Assembly: GCF_012676905.1 (NCBI RefSeq)
Contig: NZ_CP051428.1
Location: 2,442,001 to 2,506,000, forward strand
Length of the DNA: 64,000 nt
From: Paenibacillus albicereus
Lineage (GTDB): Bacteria; Bacillota; Bacilli; Paenibacillales; Paenibacillaceae
Direction of reading: 5' to 3'
Part shown: positions 42,701 through 50,758 of the stretch, piece after piece
Layout: each line of letters starts with the position of its first letter
Position numbering within the stretch: the first letter of the stretch is position 1
Translations under genes and position numbers: made by a program
The notes under the pieces: model-generated
Told to the model about the DNA's origin: nothing
Database searches by the model: none
The model's input: only the letters and a program-made list of their open reading frames with translations

Positions 42701-43186
42701 CCGCGCCAGCAGGTCGAGCCTTATCTCTGCCTCGCCGACTATTTGCGCAGCGTGGAGAGCGGAGAGATGGATTACGTCGGCTTTCTCGTCGTGACGGCGG
42801 GAGCGGGCGTGCGCGATCTGGCCGGGCAATGGAAGGACAAAGGCGACTATCTGCGCTCGCATGCGCTGCAGGCGGTCGCGCTTGAAGTAGCCGAGGGGCT
42901 GGCCGAGCGCGTCCACCATATGATGCGCGACGTGTGGGGATATCCGGATCCGCCGGAGATGACGATGAAGCAGCGTCATGGCGCGCGCTACCAAGGCATA
43001 CGCGTGTCGTTCGGCTATCCGGCCTGCCCGAATCTGGAGGATCAGGGGCCGCTGTTCGAGCTCATGCAGCCCGAGGACATCGGCGTGGAGCTGACCGAGG
43101 GCTTCATGATGGAGCCGGAGGCATCGGTCTCCGCGATGGTGTTCGCGCATCCGGAAGCGCAATATTTCAACGTAGACAAAGCTTGA
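39746..43186 (+). CDS. metH: Cobalamin-dependent methionine synthase
   Basis: A 1146-residue multidomain enzyme transferring a methyl group from methyltetrahydrofolate to homocysteine. In order: homocysteine domain with ILIMDGAMGTMIQ and zinc Cys in LNCATGP (~226) and GGCCGTTP (~290); folate domain (MVGERTNVLGSRKFKRL); cobalamin cap; B12 domain with the lower-ligand His near 722 in KGDVHDIGKN; and the C-terminal SAM-binding activation domain (YQGIRVSFGYPACPNLED). All domains are intact. The TTG start follows GGGGGGAAGG; the first ATG at 39770 would cut the usual N-terminus. Confidence 0.96.
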   Translation: MSKPTLHEMLEKRILIMDGAMGTMIQQADLRPEDFGGEELDGCNEMLVLTRPDVIRSIHEEYLEAGADLIETNTFGGASIVLAEYDIPEKAREINLAAARIARQAADRYSTPEHPRFVVGAIGPTTKTLSVTGGVTFDGLVDSYREQALALIEGGVDAMLLETSQDTLNVKAGSIAIRQAYEQAGVKLPLMISGTIEPMGTTLAGQNIESFYISLEHLEPISIGLNCATGPEFMRDHIRTLSDISHAAISCYPNAGLPDENGQYHESPQSLALKMGAFAERGWLNIAGGCCGTTPAHIRALAETMAGYAPRQRQGSHAPAVSGIETVYIEPDNRPYMVGERTNVLGSRKFKRLIVEGKYEEAAEIARAQVKKGAHVIDVCLQDPDRDESEDMRRFLEIVVKLVKAPLVIDTTDPAVIELSLKYSQGKAIINSINLEDGEEKFEAVVPILHKYGAAVVVGTIDERGQAIKREDKLAVAQRSYDLLVGKYGLQPEDIIFDPLMFPVGTGDEQYVGSAEETVEGIRLIKQAMPRCHTILGISNISFGLPEAGREVLNSVYLYECTKAGLDYAIVNTEKLERYASIPEHERKLAEDLIYRTSDETLAAFVAAFREKKVEKKEKTSSLPLEERLASYVVEGTKEGLLADLDEALLKQSPLEIINGPLMKGMDEVGRLFNNNELIVAEVLQSAEVMKASVAHLEPFMEKNESSVKGKIILATVKGDVHDIGKNLVEIILANNGYHIVNLGIKVPPDQLIEAQRREKADAIGLSGLLVKSAQQMVLTAQDLRNAEIDVPILVGGAALTRKFTKTRISPEYDGLVLYAKDAMDGLDIANKLMNKEHRAALEAEHAEQKASGAVAVEDKPQLPQLTRAVRSKISQHAPVFVPPDLNRHILRSVPIPQIVPYVNMQMLLGHHLGVRGKVEELLAQRDEKVVALKETVDGILAEAARDGIIQAHGMYRFFPAQSDGDEIVIYDPQDKGTVLKRFRFPRQQVEPYLCLADYLRSVESGEMDYVGFLVVTAGAGVRDLAGQWKDKGDYLRSHALQAVALEVAEGLAERVHHMMRDVWGYPDPPEMTMKQRHGARYQGIRVSFGYPACPNLEDQGPLFELMQPEDIGVELTEGFMMEPEASVSAMVFAHPEAQYFNVDKA

Positions 43187-43252
43187 GTCGAATCGGAAGC
43201 GGATGGACCGCTTGAGGACGATCGGCGGAAGGCAAGAAAGGAGGAGGGAAGC

Positions 43253-44206
43253 ATGGAGCTGACGTTTCTCGGGACGGGAGCGGGGAGGCCGTCGCGGCAG
43301 CGCAACGTGACCTCGATGGCGCTGACGCTGCCACCGCCGCGCTGCTCGGCCTGGCTGTTCGACTGCGGGGAAGCGACGCAGCACCAGCTCATGCGGACGC
43401 CGATCAAGATGAGCCGGATCGAGGCGGTGTTCATCACTCACCTGCACGGAGACCATGTGAACGGGCTGCCCGGCCTGCTGAGCAGCCGTTCGTACCATCC
43501 CGGAGCGGGTCCGCTCCGGCTGTTCGGGCCGGCCGGGATCAAGGCCTACCTCGAAGCCGTATTCAGCGCGACGTACTCCCATCTGGACTACGAGCTGATC
43601 GTAACCGAGCTGGCCGAAGGGGTCATCTATGAAGACGATGATTACTCGGTCGAAGCCTATCCGCTGCAGCATCGAGTCCCCTGCTGGGGCTACCGCGTGA
43701 CGGAAAAGGACCGCCCGGGAGCGCTGGATGCCGAGAAGGCGCGCTCGCTCGGCGTCCCGTTCGGTCCGCTGCTGGGCCAGCTGAAAAACGGCCGCGACGT
43801 GCGGCTGCCGGACGGCCGCTTCGTCCGCAGCACGGACGTGACGGCTCCCGACCGCAAGGGCCGCATCATCTCGATTCTTGGGGACACGGTGCCATGCGGC
43901 ACGATCGCCCGGCTCGCGGCCGATGCCGACCTGCTCGTGCACGAGGCGACCTTCCAAGGCGACATGGCCGAAAAGGCGGCCGCCTACGGGCATTCGACGA
44001 CGCTGCAGGCGGCGGAGGCCGCCCGGATGGCCGGAGCGAAGCGGCTTTACATGACGCATTTCAGCAGCCGGTACCGCGAGGAGGACATGGATCGGCTCGT
44101 CGCCGAGGCGCGCACGCTCTTCCCCGAAGCCTATGCGGGCTCGGACCTGCTGTCCGTAGCCGTCACCCGGCCGGGCGAGCAGCCGGACGGCTCCTGCTGG
44201 GCGTGA
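43253..44206 (+). CDS. rnz: Ribonuclease Z
   Basis: A 317-residue tRNA 3'-end endonuclease of the metallo-beta-lactamase fold. It shows MELTFLGTGAGRPSRQRN at the N-terminus, the metal motif ITHLHGDHVNGLPGLL, LQHRVPCWGYRV, ILGDTVPC, HEATF and THFSSRYREED. The insert between 140 and 190 forms the exosite arm. GAGGAGGGAAGC precedes the ATG. It lies 66 bases after metH, without a clear terminator between. Confidence 0.93.
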   Translation: MELTFLGTGAGRPSRQRNVTSMALTLPPPRCSAWLFDCGEATQHQLMRTPIKMSRIEAVFITHLHGDHVNGLPGLLSSRSYHPGAGPLRLFGPAGIKAYLEAVFSATYSHLDYELIVTELAEGVIYEDDDYSVEAYPLQHRVPCWGYRVTEKDRPGALDAEKARSLGVPFGPLLGQLKNGRDVRLPDGRFVRSTDVTAPDRKGRIISILGDTVPCGTIARLAADADLLVHEATFQGDMAEKAAAYGHSTTLQAAEAARMAGAKRLYMTHFSSRYREEDMDRLVAEARTLFPEAYAGSDLLSVAVTRPGEQPDGSCWA

Positions 44207-44262
44207 GCGTGGATTGCGTTCCGGCAAGGGTGCACTTCTTTACCCCGCGGCAAAAGGCAAGC

Positions 44263-44288
44263 GGCTTCCTTCGGGGAGCCCTTTTTTT
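44263..44288 (+). terminator. Terminator after rnz
   Basis: GGCTTCC (44263-44269), a TTCG tetraloop, GGGAGCC (44274-44280) and seven T. Confidence 0.85.
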
Positions 44289-44365
44289 GTCTCTTTAGAT
44301 AGGAAACCACATTAAAGATTAATGGAGCGAAATAAAAACGGGATTAAATGAAGCCGAGGAAAGGA

Positions 44366-44394
44366 TTGCGGGCCGAACATGCATTCTGTACAAT
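44366..44394 (+). promoter_or_regulatory. Promoter of the mrfA operon
   Basis: TTGCGG (44366-44371), 17 bases, TACAAT (44389-44394). I find no LexA-type box here, so the repair operon does not look SOS-controlled. Confidence 0.6.
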
Positions 44395-44428
44395 GGAATG
44401 ACTTGAAACGAGAGCGGAGGGGAAAGGC

Positions 44429-46711
44429 ATGAACCGATGGACGGGAAGGGCCGACAGCCTGGACGATTGGCTGCTGGAGCTTCGGGATGACCCCGAAATC
44501 ATGGAGCATGTGACCCACTGGCATACGATACCTCCGCGCGAGGCTCGGTCGCGCCCGTTTCCGGACGAGCTGCACCCGAAGCTTGCGGATGCGCTGCGGG
44601 CCAAGGGCATCGACGCGCTGTTCACCCATCAGCATGACGCCTATCGGCATGTGCGTGCGGGACTCCATGTCGTCGCCGTCACGCCGACGGCCTCCGGCAA
44701 GACGATGTGCTACAACTTGCCGGTGCTGCAGTCGCTGCTCGAGGACGAGGCGGGGCGGGCGCTCTACTTGTTCCCGACGAAAGCGCTGGCGCAGGACCAG
44801 GTGGCGGAGCTGCAGCAGCTGGCCGATCGGATGGAGGTCGACCTCAAGACGCATACCTACGACGGGGACACGCCGCCGCAGGTGCGGCAAGCGATCCGCA
44901 ATGCCGGCCATATCGTCGTCACGAATCCCGACATGCTGCATTCGGCCATCCTGCCGCATCATACGAAGTGGGTCAAGCTGTTCGAGAACATCCGCTACAT
45001 CGTCATCGACGAGCTGCATGCCTATCGCGGCGTCTTCGGCAGCCATGTGGCCAACGTCATTCGCCGGCTGCTGCGCATCTGCCGCTTCTACGGCTCCGAG
45101 CCGCAGTTCATCTGCGCCTCGGCGACGATCGACAACCCGCAGGAGCATGCCGAGCGGCTGCTCGGCTGCCCGGTCGCGCTCGTGGACGACAACGGCGCGC
45201 CGATGGGCGAGAAGCATTTCATCTTCTATAATCCTCCGGTCGTCAACCAGCAGCTCGGCATCCGCCGCAGCAGCGTGCTCGAGACGCGCAAGCTGGCGGC
45301 GCGGCTGCTCAAGCAGGGCGTGCAGACGATCGTCTTCGCCCGCAGCCGGGTGCGGGTCGAGCTGCTGCTGACATACCTGCAGGACGCGGTGCGGGGCAAG
45401 CTGGACGACCGCACGATCCGCGGCTACCGGGGCGGCTATCTGCCCAAGCTGCGGCGCGAGATCGAAAAGGGGCTGCGCACCGGAGAAATCCGCGGCGTCG
45501 TCAGCACGAACGCGCTGGAGCTCGGCATCGACATCGGCCAGCTGCAGGCCTGCGTCATGAACGGCTATCCCGGCACGGTGGCGAGCACGTGGCAGCAGTC
45601 GGGCCGAGCCGGGCGCAGGCAGACGAGCTCGGTGACGTTCCTCGTCGCCAGCAGCAATCCGCTCGACCAGTACATGGTCCAGCATCCGGACTTCTTCTTC
45701 AGCGCTCCTCCGGAGCGCGCGCTCATCCATCCCGACAACCTGCTCATCCTCATCGACCATGTCAAATGCGCCGCCTACGAGCTGCCGTTCCGCGCGGGCG
45801 ACACGTTCGGCGGCGAGCGCCTCGAGGACATGCTTGAATTCCTGACGGAGGAGAAGGTGCTGCATCAGGTCAAGGACCGCTGGTACTGGATGGAGCAGAA
45901 CTTTCCGGCGCACGGCATCTCGCTGCGCTCGGCCGCGCAGGAGAACGTCATCATCATCGATCTCAGCGAGGGCAGCCGCGTGCTCGGCGAGGTCGACCGC
46001 TTCAGCGCGCCGACGCTCGTGCACGAGGAGGCCATCTACATCCACGAGGGCGTTCAGTACCAGGTGGAGAAGCTCGACTTTCCGGAGAAGAAAGCCTACG
46101 TGCGGCGCGTCGACGTCGACTACTATACGGATGCGAGCCTCGCGGTGGAGCTCAAGGTGCTCCACGCGGACAAGGAGCGGACGAGCGGCAGGCTGCTCCT
46201 GCACTACGGCGAGGTGACGGTCAACGCCAAGCCGACGATCTTCAAGAAAATCCGGCTGCGGACGCACGAGAACATCGGCTCCGGGCCGATCCATCTGCCC
46301 GAGGAGGAGCTGCACACGAGCGCCTACTGGTTCAGCTTCAGCCCGGAGGCGGCAGAAGGAATGAACGCGAACGACATGCAGTTCGCGCTGCTCGGCCTCG
46401 CGAACGTGCTCGTGCACATCGCGCCGCTCTACCTGATGTGCGATCCGCTCGACATCCGCGTCGTGCCGCAGGTCAAGGCGGTGCATACGCAGCTGCCGAC
46501 GATTTATTTCTACGACCGCTATCCGGGCGGCATCGGGCTTGCGGAGCGGCTGTACGCCGTACATGACGAGCTGCTGACCCGCGCGAGCGGCCTGATCGCC
46601 TCCTGCGGCTGCCTGAGCGGCTGCCCGGCGTGCGTCGGGCCGATCGAGGAGGTCGGGCTGCTCGGCAAGCAGCAGGCGATGCAGCTCATCGGACAGGCGG
46701 TGCGCCCATGA
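44429..46711 (+). CDS. mrfA: DEAD/DEAH-box helicase MrfA (YprA)
   Basis: A 760-residue superfamily 2 helicase. Walker A is TPTASGKTMCY, the DExH box is YIVIDELHAYRGVFGSH, motif III is CASATIDNP and motif VI is QQSGRAGRRQ. The C-terminal MrfA-type domain has four Cys (SCGCLSGCPACVG) that bind zinc. In Bacillus, MrfA with MrfB removes mitomycin lesions independently of UvrABC. Its stop overlaps the mrfB start by four bases. It begins a probable seven-gene repair-rich operon ending near 52654. Confidence 0.93.
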   Translation: MNRWTGRADSLDDWLLELRDDPEIMEHVTHWHTIPPREARSRPFPDELHPKLADALRAKGIDALFTHQHDAYRHVRAGLHVVAVTPTASGKTMCYNLPVLQSLLEDEAGRALYLFPTKALAQDQVAELQQLADRMEVDLKTHTYDGDTPPQVRQAIRNAGHIVVTNPDMLHSAILPHHTKWVKLFENIRYIVIDELHAYRGVFGSHVANVIRRLLRICRFYGSEPQFICASATIDNPQEHAERLLGCPVALVDDNGAPMGEKHFIFYNPPVVNQQLGIRRSSVLETRKLAARLLKQGVQTIVFARSRVRVELLLTYLQDAVRGKLDDRTIRGYRGGYLPKLRREIEKGLRTGEIRGVVSTNALELGIDIGQLQACVMNGYPGTVASTWQQSGRAGRRQTSSVTFLVASSNPLDQYMVQHPDFFFSAPPERALIHPDNLLILIDHVKCAAYELPFRAGDTFGGERLEDMLEFLTEEKVLHQVKDRWYWMEQNFPAHGISLRSAAQENVIIIDLSEGSRVLGEVDRFSAPTLVHEEAIYIHEGVQYQVEKLDFPEKKAYVRRVDVDYYTDASLAVELKVLHADKERTSGRLLLHYGEVTVNAKPTIFKKIRLRTHENIGSGPIHLPEEELHTSAYWFSFSPEAAEGMNANDMQFALLGLANVLVHIAPLYLMCDPLDIRVVPQVKAVHTQLPTIYFYDRYPGGIGLAERLYAVHDELLTRASGLIASCGCLSGCPACVGPIEEVGLLGKQQAMQLIGQAVRP

Positions 46712-48150
46712 GCTCGCTGCGGGATCGGATGAACCGGCTGCGGGGCGTGAAGGCGGCGGAAGAGTCGGAGGACTCGCCGATGGCTGAGGCTCAGGCAGCC
46801 GAAGCGGAAGCCGAACGGGATCGTCTCGCCTCGGAGCGGAGCGAAGAATCCGCCTTCGCGGGGGCGGCCGAGCCGGAAAGCCCGGCCGATGCGCCTGCGG
46901 AGCAGCCGGTGCGCTCGGGGGCGACATGGCAAGGTGCTGCTGAGCTGACCGTGCAGGAGGACGAGGCGGGCCCCGGCTGGGCCAAGCTCGGCGTGCGGCT
47001 GCATGCGAACGGGTCCGGCGAATGCCTGGAGCGGCGGCTGCTGCTGCCGCTGAACCATCGCAGCGGCCATCATCGGCTCAAGGAGTGGATCGATGCCTGC
47101 GCCAGGCTGTCCGCCTTTCATCCGGAGGAACAAGCGGCGCCCTCGCCCGGCGACGTGCTGTTCCTCGACCTCGAGACGACCGGGCTCGGCGGCGGCGCCG
47201 GCAACGTGGCGTTCATGATGGGGCTCGGCTATTTCGAGGCGGAAGGCTACGTCGTCCGCCAGTTCCTGATCCGCCATCCGGCGGAGGAGCGGGCGATGCT
47301 CGCGGAGCTCGAGGCGCTGCTGCCGCGCTTCCGCTGGCTCGCCACGTACAACGGCCGCTCGTTCGACTGGCCGCTCGTGCAGACGCGCCTCATTTTGAAC
47401 GGCCTTGGCCGCTCGCTGCCGGAGCTGCTTCATCTGGACTTCCTCCACCCGTCGCGCAGCCTTTGGAAAAACACGCTCGCCTCCTGCCGGCTGAGCCACG
47501 TGGAGGAGGAGCGCCTCGGCATCTTCCGTCAGGACGACGTGCCGGGCTCGATGGCCCCGACGCTTTATTTCCGTTACTTGGCGGAAGAAGACCCGTCGGT
47601 GCTCGAAGGCGTGTTCCGCCACAACGAGCAGGACATGGTGACGCTCGCTTGCCTCGGCATCCGCTTCGGACGGCTTCTTGCCGGCGAGGCGGGGAGCGCG
47701 TTCCCGATGCCGGACGCCGGCGAGGAGCTGCTGCGGACCGGCCTTTGGCTGGAGCGCATGGGAGAGCCGCGCGAGGCGGAGCGGATGTACGGGCGGATCG
47801 CCGCGTCCGGGGCCGCCCCGGACGTGCTGCACGGGCTCGCGATGAGGGACAAGAAAGCTGGCAATTGGGAACGCGCTGTGGTATTGTGGCAACTAGCTGC
47901 GGCCAGGGGCGCGGATAGAGCGCTGCCCGACTGGCGCTCGCATGTCGAGCTGGCGATGTACTTCGAGCACAGGGCCAAGGACAGCCTCGCCGCGCTGGAG
48001 CTGGCGGAGGAGGCGCTGGGGCTGGCCTCCGCGCATCCGCTCCAGCGGCGCGACGCCCGGCGCCGCGCGGAGCTCGAGGAGCTGCGCCGGCGCCGGGACC
48101 GCCTGCTCCGCAAGGCGGGCGCGGCATCAGACAGGGAGGCGGAAGCATGA
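46708..48150 (+). CDS. mrfB: Exonuclease MrfB (YprB), DEDDh type
   Basis: A 480-residue protein. A variable charged N-terminus precedes the ribonuclease-H-like exonuclease domain: VLFLDLETTGLGGGAGNVAF (Asp and Glu of the DEDD set), WLATYNGRSFDWPLV and VFRHNEQDMVTLACLG (last His and Asp). The C-terminal third (~360-470) is Ala/Arg-rich with TPR-like helices (YGRIAASGAAPDVLHGLAMR). It partners MrfA in mitomycin-lesion repair in Bacillus. The start overlaps mrfA and the stop overlaps the next gene, both as ATGA. Confidence 0.9.
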   Translation: MSSLRDRMNRLRGVKAAEESEDSPMAEAQAAEAEAERDRLASERSEESAFAGAAEPESPADAPAEQPVRSGATWQGAAELTVQEDEAGPGWAKLGVRLHANGSGECLERRLLLPLNHRSGHHRLKEWIDACARLSAFHPEEQAAPSPGDVLFLDLETTGLGGGAGNVAFMMGLGYFEAEGYVVRQFLIRHPAEERAMLAELEALLPRFRWLATYNGRSFDWPLVQTRLILNGLGRSLPELLHLDFLHPSRSLWKNTLASCRLSHVEEERLGIFRQDDVPGSMAPTLYFRYLAEEDPSVLEGVFRHNEQDMVTLACLGIRFGRLLAGEAGSAFPMPDAGEELLRTGLWLERMGEPREAERMYGRIAASGAAPDVLHGLAMRDKKAGNWERAVVLWQLAAARGADRALPDWRSHVELAMYFEHRAKDSLAALELAEEALGLASAHPLQRRDARRRAELEELRRRRDRLLRKAGAASDREAEA

Positions 48151-48995
48151 CGAACGAGGCGGCAATACCGCAGCTTCCCGGACTGCGCCGGCCGGACCGG
48201 CCGATATCCGGGCTGCTGCTGGATCTGGACGGCACGATCTACCGGGGAGACGAGGCGATCGAAGGGGCGGCGGAGCTGATCGGCTCGCTGCGCGCCGCAG
48301 GGCTCCCTTATTTGTACGTGACGAACAATTCCTCGGCCAGTCCCGAGGACGTGGCCGAGCGGCTGCGACGGATGGGCATACCTGCGGAGGCGGACGAGGT
48401 GTGCACCTCCGCGCAGGCAGCCGCCGCGCATGCGGCGGAGCTTTATCCGGGCGGCCGCGTGTTCCTGATCGGCGAGAGCGGGTTGTCCGAGGCGCTGCTT
48501 GCGGCCGGACTGACCTTCGCCGAGGAGGGAGCGGACGTGGTCGTGCAAGGCATCGACCGCGAGTTTACATATAGCAAGGCTGCCGCCGCCGTGCGCGAGC
48601 TGCTCGGAGGGGCGGGCTACATCATGACGAATCCCGATCTGCTGCTTCCCTCCAAGGGCGGCCTGTTTCCCGGAGCGGGGTCGATCGGGGCGATGCTGCG
48701 GGCCGCGTCCGGCATCGAGCCGGTGCTGATCGGCAAGCCGTCCCCGGTGCTGATGGACTACGCGCTGAATCGGCTCGGACTGCCGGCGGACGAAGCCTGG
48801 GTCGTCGGCGACAATCTGGCGACCGACATTGCGGCGGGCGAGAGCTCGGGCTGCCGGACGATCCTCGTCCTGACGGGCCTGACGGACGCCGCGAACTATG
48901 AGCGCTACGCCGAAACGGCCGGGGTGAGGCCTTTTGCTTCCTGCGAGGGCCTCGGCGAGCTGGCCGCGTATGTTTCGCGCGGGATTGGGACATAA
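48147..48995 (+). CDS. HAD-IIA family hydrolase (NagD/YutF-like)
   Basis: A 282-residue phosphatase. Motif I is LLLDLDGTIYRGDEAIEGAA, the second motif LYVTNNSSASP, then LIGKPSPVLMDYALNRLGLP and WVVGDNLATDIAAGESSGC with the metal Asp. The cap domain between motifs (GEGADVVVQGIDREFTYSK-like region) is the C2 type of the NagD group. Such enzymes hydrolyse nucleotide or sugar phosphates. The place in a repair operon may point to damaged nucleotide clearance, which is inference. Confidence 0.9.
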   Translation: MTNEAAIPQLPGLRRPDRPISGLLLDLDGTIYRGDEAIEGAAELIGSLRAAGLPYLYVTNNSSASPEDVAERLRRMGIPAEADEVCTSAQAAAAHAAELYPGGRVFLIGESGLSEALLAAGLTFAEEGADVVVQGIDREFTYSKAAAAVRELLGGAGYIMTNPDLLLPSKGGLFPGAGSIGAMLRAASGIEPVLIGKPSPVLMDYALNRLGLPADEAWVVGDNLATDIAAGESSGCRTILVLTGLTDAANYERYAETAGVRPFASCEGLGELAAYVSRGIGT

Positions 48996-49045
48996 GAACG
49001 GGACGCGAAGACCGCTACACCATGAGGAAGGATGCGAAGCCAATC

Positions 49046-49864
49046 ATGCCGGAATATCCCGAGATGGATCGATACCGCGTGCTGCTGTCGGACGCGCTGG
49101 CGGGGCAGAAGATCGTCTCCGCCGAAGTCAGCCGCGAAAAATCGCTGAATGTTCCCGCCGACGAGTTCATCCGCCGCGTGCAAGGGCGCGCGATCTGGTT
49201 CGTCGAGCGCCGGGGCAAGCATTTGCTGCTGCACTTGGACAGCGGCGAGCGCCTGCTCGCGCATCTGATGCTGGGCGGCTGGATGTATTTCGGCTCGGAG
49301 GAAGAGAAGCCGGACCGGACGGTGCAGGTGCGGCTCGGCTTCGAGCACGGCAACCTGTATTTCATCGGGCTGCGGCTCGGATACCTGCATCTGCTGAGCG
49401 CCCGCGAGGCGGAAGCAAGGCTGGCCGAGCTCGGCCCGGAGCCGCTGGATCCGAAGCTGACGGAGGAGCGGTTCGCGCAGCGGCTGCTCGCCAAAAAGCG
49501 CAGCGCGCTCAAGTCGGCGCTCGTCGATCAGCGCGTGCTCGCCGGCATCGGCAACTGCTACGCCGACGAGATCGCCTGGCAAGCGGAGGTGCTGCCGGGC
49601 GCGCGCATCGGCGCGCTGGAGCCCGCTGCGCTGACGAGGCTTTATGCCTCGATGCAGGCCGTGCTGACGGAGGCCAAGACGCTCGGCGGCTACATGGAGC
49701 ATCCGTTCCGCGCCGGCGACGTCACGACCGGGGGCTACAACAGCCAGTGCAAGGTCTATGACCGTGCGGGCGAGCCTTGCCTGCGCTGCGGTTCCGCGAT
49801 CGTGCAGGAGGAGCAGGCGTCGCGCAAGGTGTTCTTCTGTCCTTCCTGCCAAAAGGACCATTGA
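49046..49864 (+). CDS. Fpg/Nei-type DNA glycosylase with MPEYPEM start
   Basis: A 272-residue base-excision glycosylase. The N-terminal Pro-Glu (MPEYPEMDRY) gives the catalytic Pro after Met removal, hence the start at 49046; the ATG at 49022 would bury it. WFVERRGKHLLLHL holds the conserved Lys, GIGNCYADEIAWQAEVLPGA the helix-two-turn-helix, and CLRCG with FFCPSCQ the zinc finger. The start PEYPEM, not PELPEV, marks a Nei-like branch. It should cut oxidised bases from DNA. It is two bases from nfo. Confidence 0.88.
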   Translation: MPEYPEMDRYRVLLSDALAGQKIVSAEVSREKSLNVPADEFIRRVQGRAIWFVERRGKHLLLHLDSGERLLAHLMLGGWMYFGSEEEKPDRTVQVRLGFEHGNLYFIGLRLGYLHLLSAREAEARLAELGPEPLDPKLTEERFAQRLLAKKRSALKSALVDQRVLAGIGNCYADEIAWQAEVLPGARIGALEPAALTRLYASMQAVLTEAKTLGGYMEHPFRAGDVTTGGYNSQCKVYDRAGEPCLRCGSAIVQEEQASRKVFFCPSCQKDH

Positions 49865-49866
49865 CG

Positions 49867-50715
49867 ATGAGCCGCTTCGGCAGGCTGGGCTGCCATGTGA
49901 GCACGCGGGGCGGGTATCGAGCGGCGGCGGAGCGCGCTGCGGCAGCCGGTTGCGGGTCCTTTCAATATTTTCCTAAAAATCCGCGCTCGCTCGGCGTCAA
50001 GGCGTTCGACCGCGGCGATGCCGGCCGATGCCGCGACTTCTGCGCGGAAAACGGCATCGAGTCGATCGCCCATTCGCCTTATCCGTGCAATCTGGCTTCG
50101 GCGGACGCCGGCACTCGGGAGCGCACGGCGCTCTCGCTGCTGAACGATCTCGACATCGCCGAAAGCTGCGGCTCGGCGGGCGTCGTCGTGCATTTCGGCA
50201 TGTACAAGCAAGCCGATCCGCTGGAAGGGTACAAGCTGATGATCCGCACGCTCGACTTCATCACGGAGCGCTGGGACGGCCGCTGCCGGCTGCTGATCGA
50301 GAACCAGGCCGGCAACCACGGCTTCATGGGCATGACGATGGAGGAGCTGGTCCAGGTGCTGGCGCTTTGCCGCGAGCCGGACAAGCTCGGCATCTGCATC
50401 GACAGCTGCCATCTGTTCGCGAGCGGCGTCTGGGACGGCCGGCCAGCCCCCGCATGGGCGTCTTCGGCTGCGGGGCAGGCGGCGCGCAGCCAGGTGCGGG
50501 CGCTCCATCTCAACGGGTCGGTCTACCCTTCCGGCTCGCGCAAGGACCGTCATGCCCGGATCGGCGAAGGCGAGCTTGGACTGGACGGACTCGGGTGGCT
50601 GCTGCGGCACTTTCCCGGCGTCCCCGCCGTGCTGGAGACGAGCCAGGACGACGGCGGCGGCTATGCCGGCCAGCTGGAGCGGCTGCTCGGCACGGGCGAG
50701 GGAGTCAATCGATGA
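49867..50715 (+). CDS. nfo: Endonuclease IV (AP endonuclease)
   Basis: A 282-residue TIM-barrel enzyme cutting abasic sites. The metal ligands are spread as expected: GCHVSTRGGYRAAAERAA, AHSPYPCNLAS, VVVHFGMYK, LLIENQAGNHGF (Glu), ICIDSCHLFASG (Asp, His), DRHARIGEGELG and VLETSQDDGG. It works after the glycosylase encoded two bases upstream, so the pair makes a base-excision module. The ATG at 49867 gives the normal family length. Confidence 0.9.
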   Translation: MSRFGRLGCHVSTRGGYRAAAERAAAAGCGSFQYFPKNPRSLGVKAFDRGDAGRCRDFCAENGIESIAHSPYPCNLASADAGTRERTALSLLNDLDIAESCGSAGVVVHFGMYKQADPLEGYKLMIRTLDFITERWDGRCRLLIENQAGNHGFMGMTMEELVQVLALCREPDKLGICIDSCHLFASGVWDGRPAPAWASSAAGQAARSQVRALHLNGSVYPSGSRKDRHARIGEGELGLDGLGWLLRHFPGVPAVLETSQDDGGGYAGQLERLLGTGEGVNR

Positions 50716-50758
50716 TCGGCGATGGCGCTTGCGATCGCCCGCGAGAGGAGGCATGCCC

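Noticed and set aside
39668-44227. A very long open frame on the minus strand opposite metH and rnz
   Set aside because: It mirrors GC-rich codons of well-supported genes, is full of Arg, His and Ala with no motif, and has no ribosome site. Similar antisense frames opposite mutS, the PBP gene and mrfA were dropped for the same reason.
44312-44428. LexA box in front of mrfA
   Set aside because: No CGAAC-N4-GTTCG-like site was found in the region, so SOS control is not supported.
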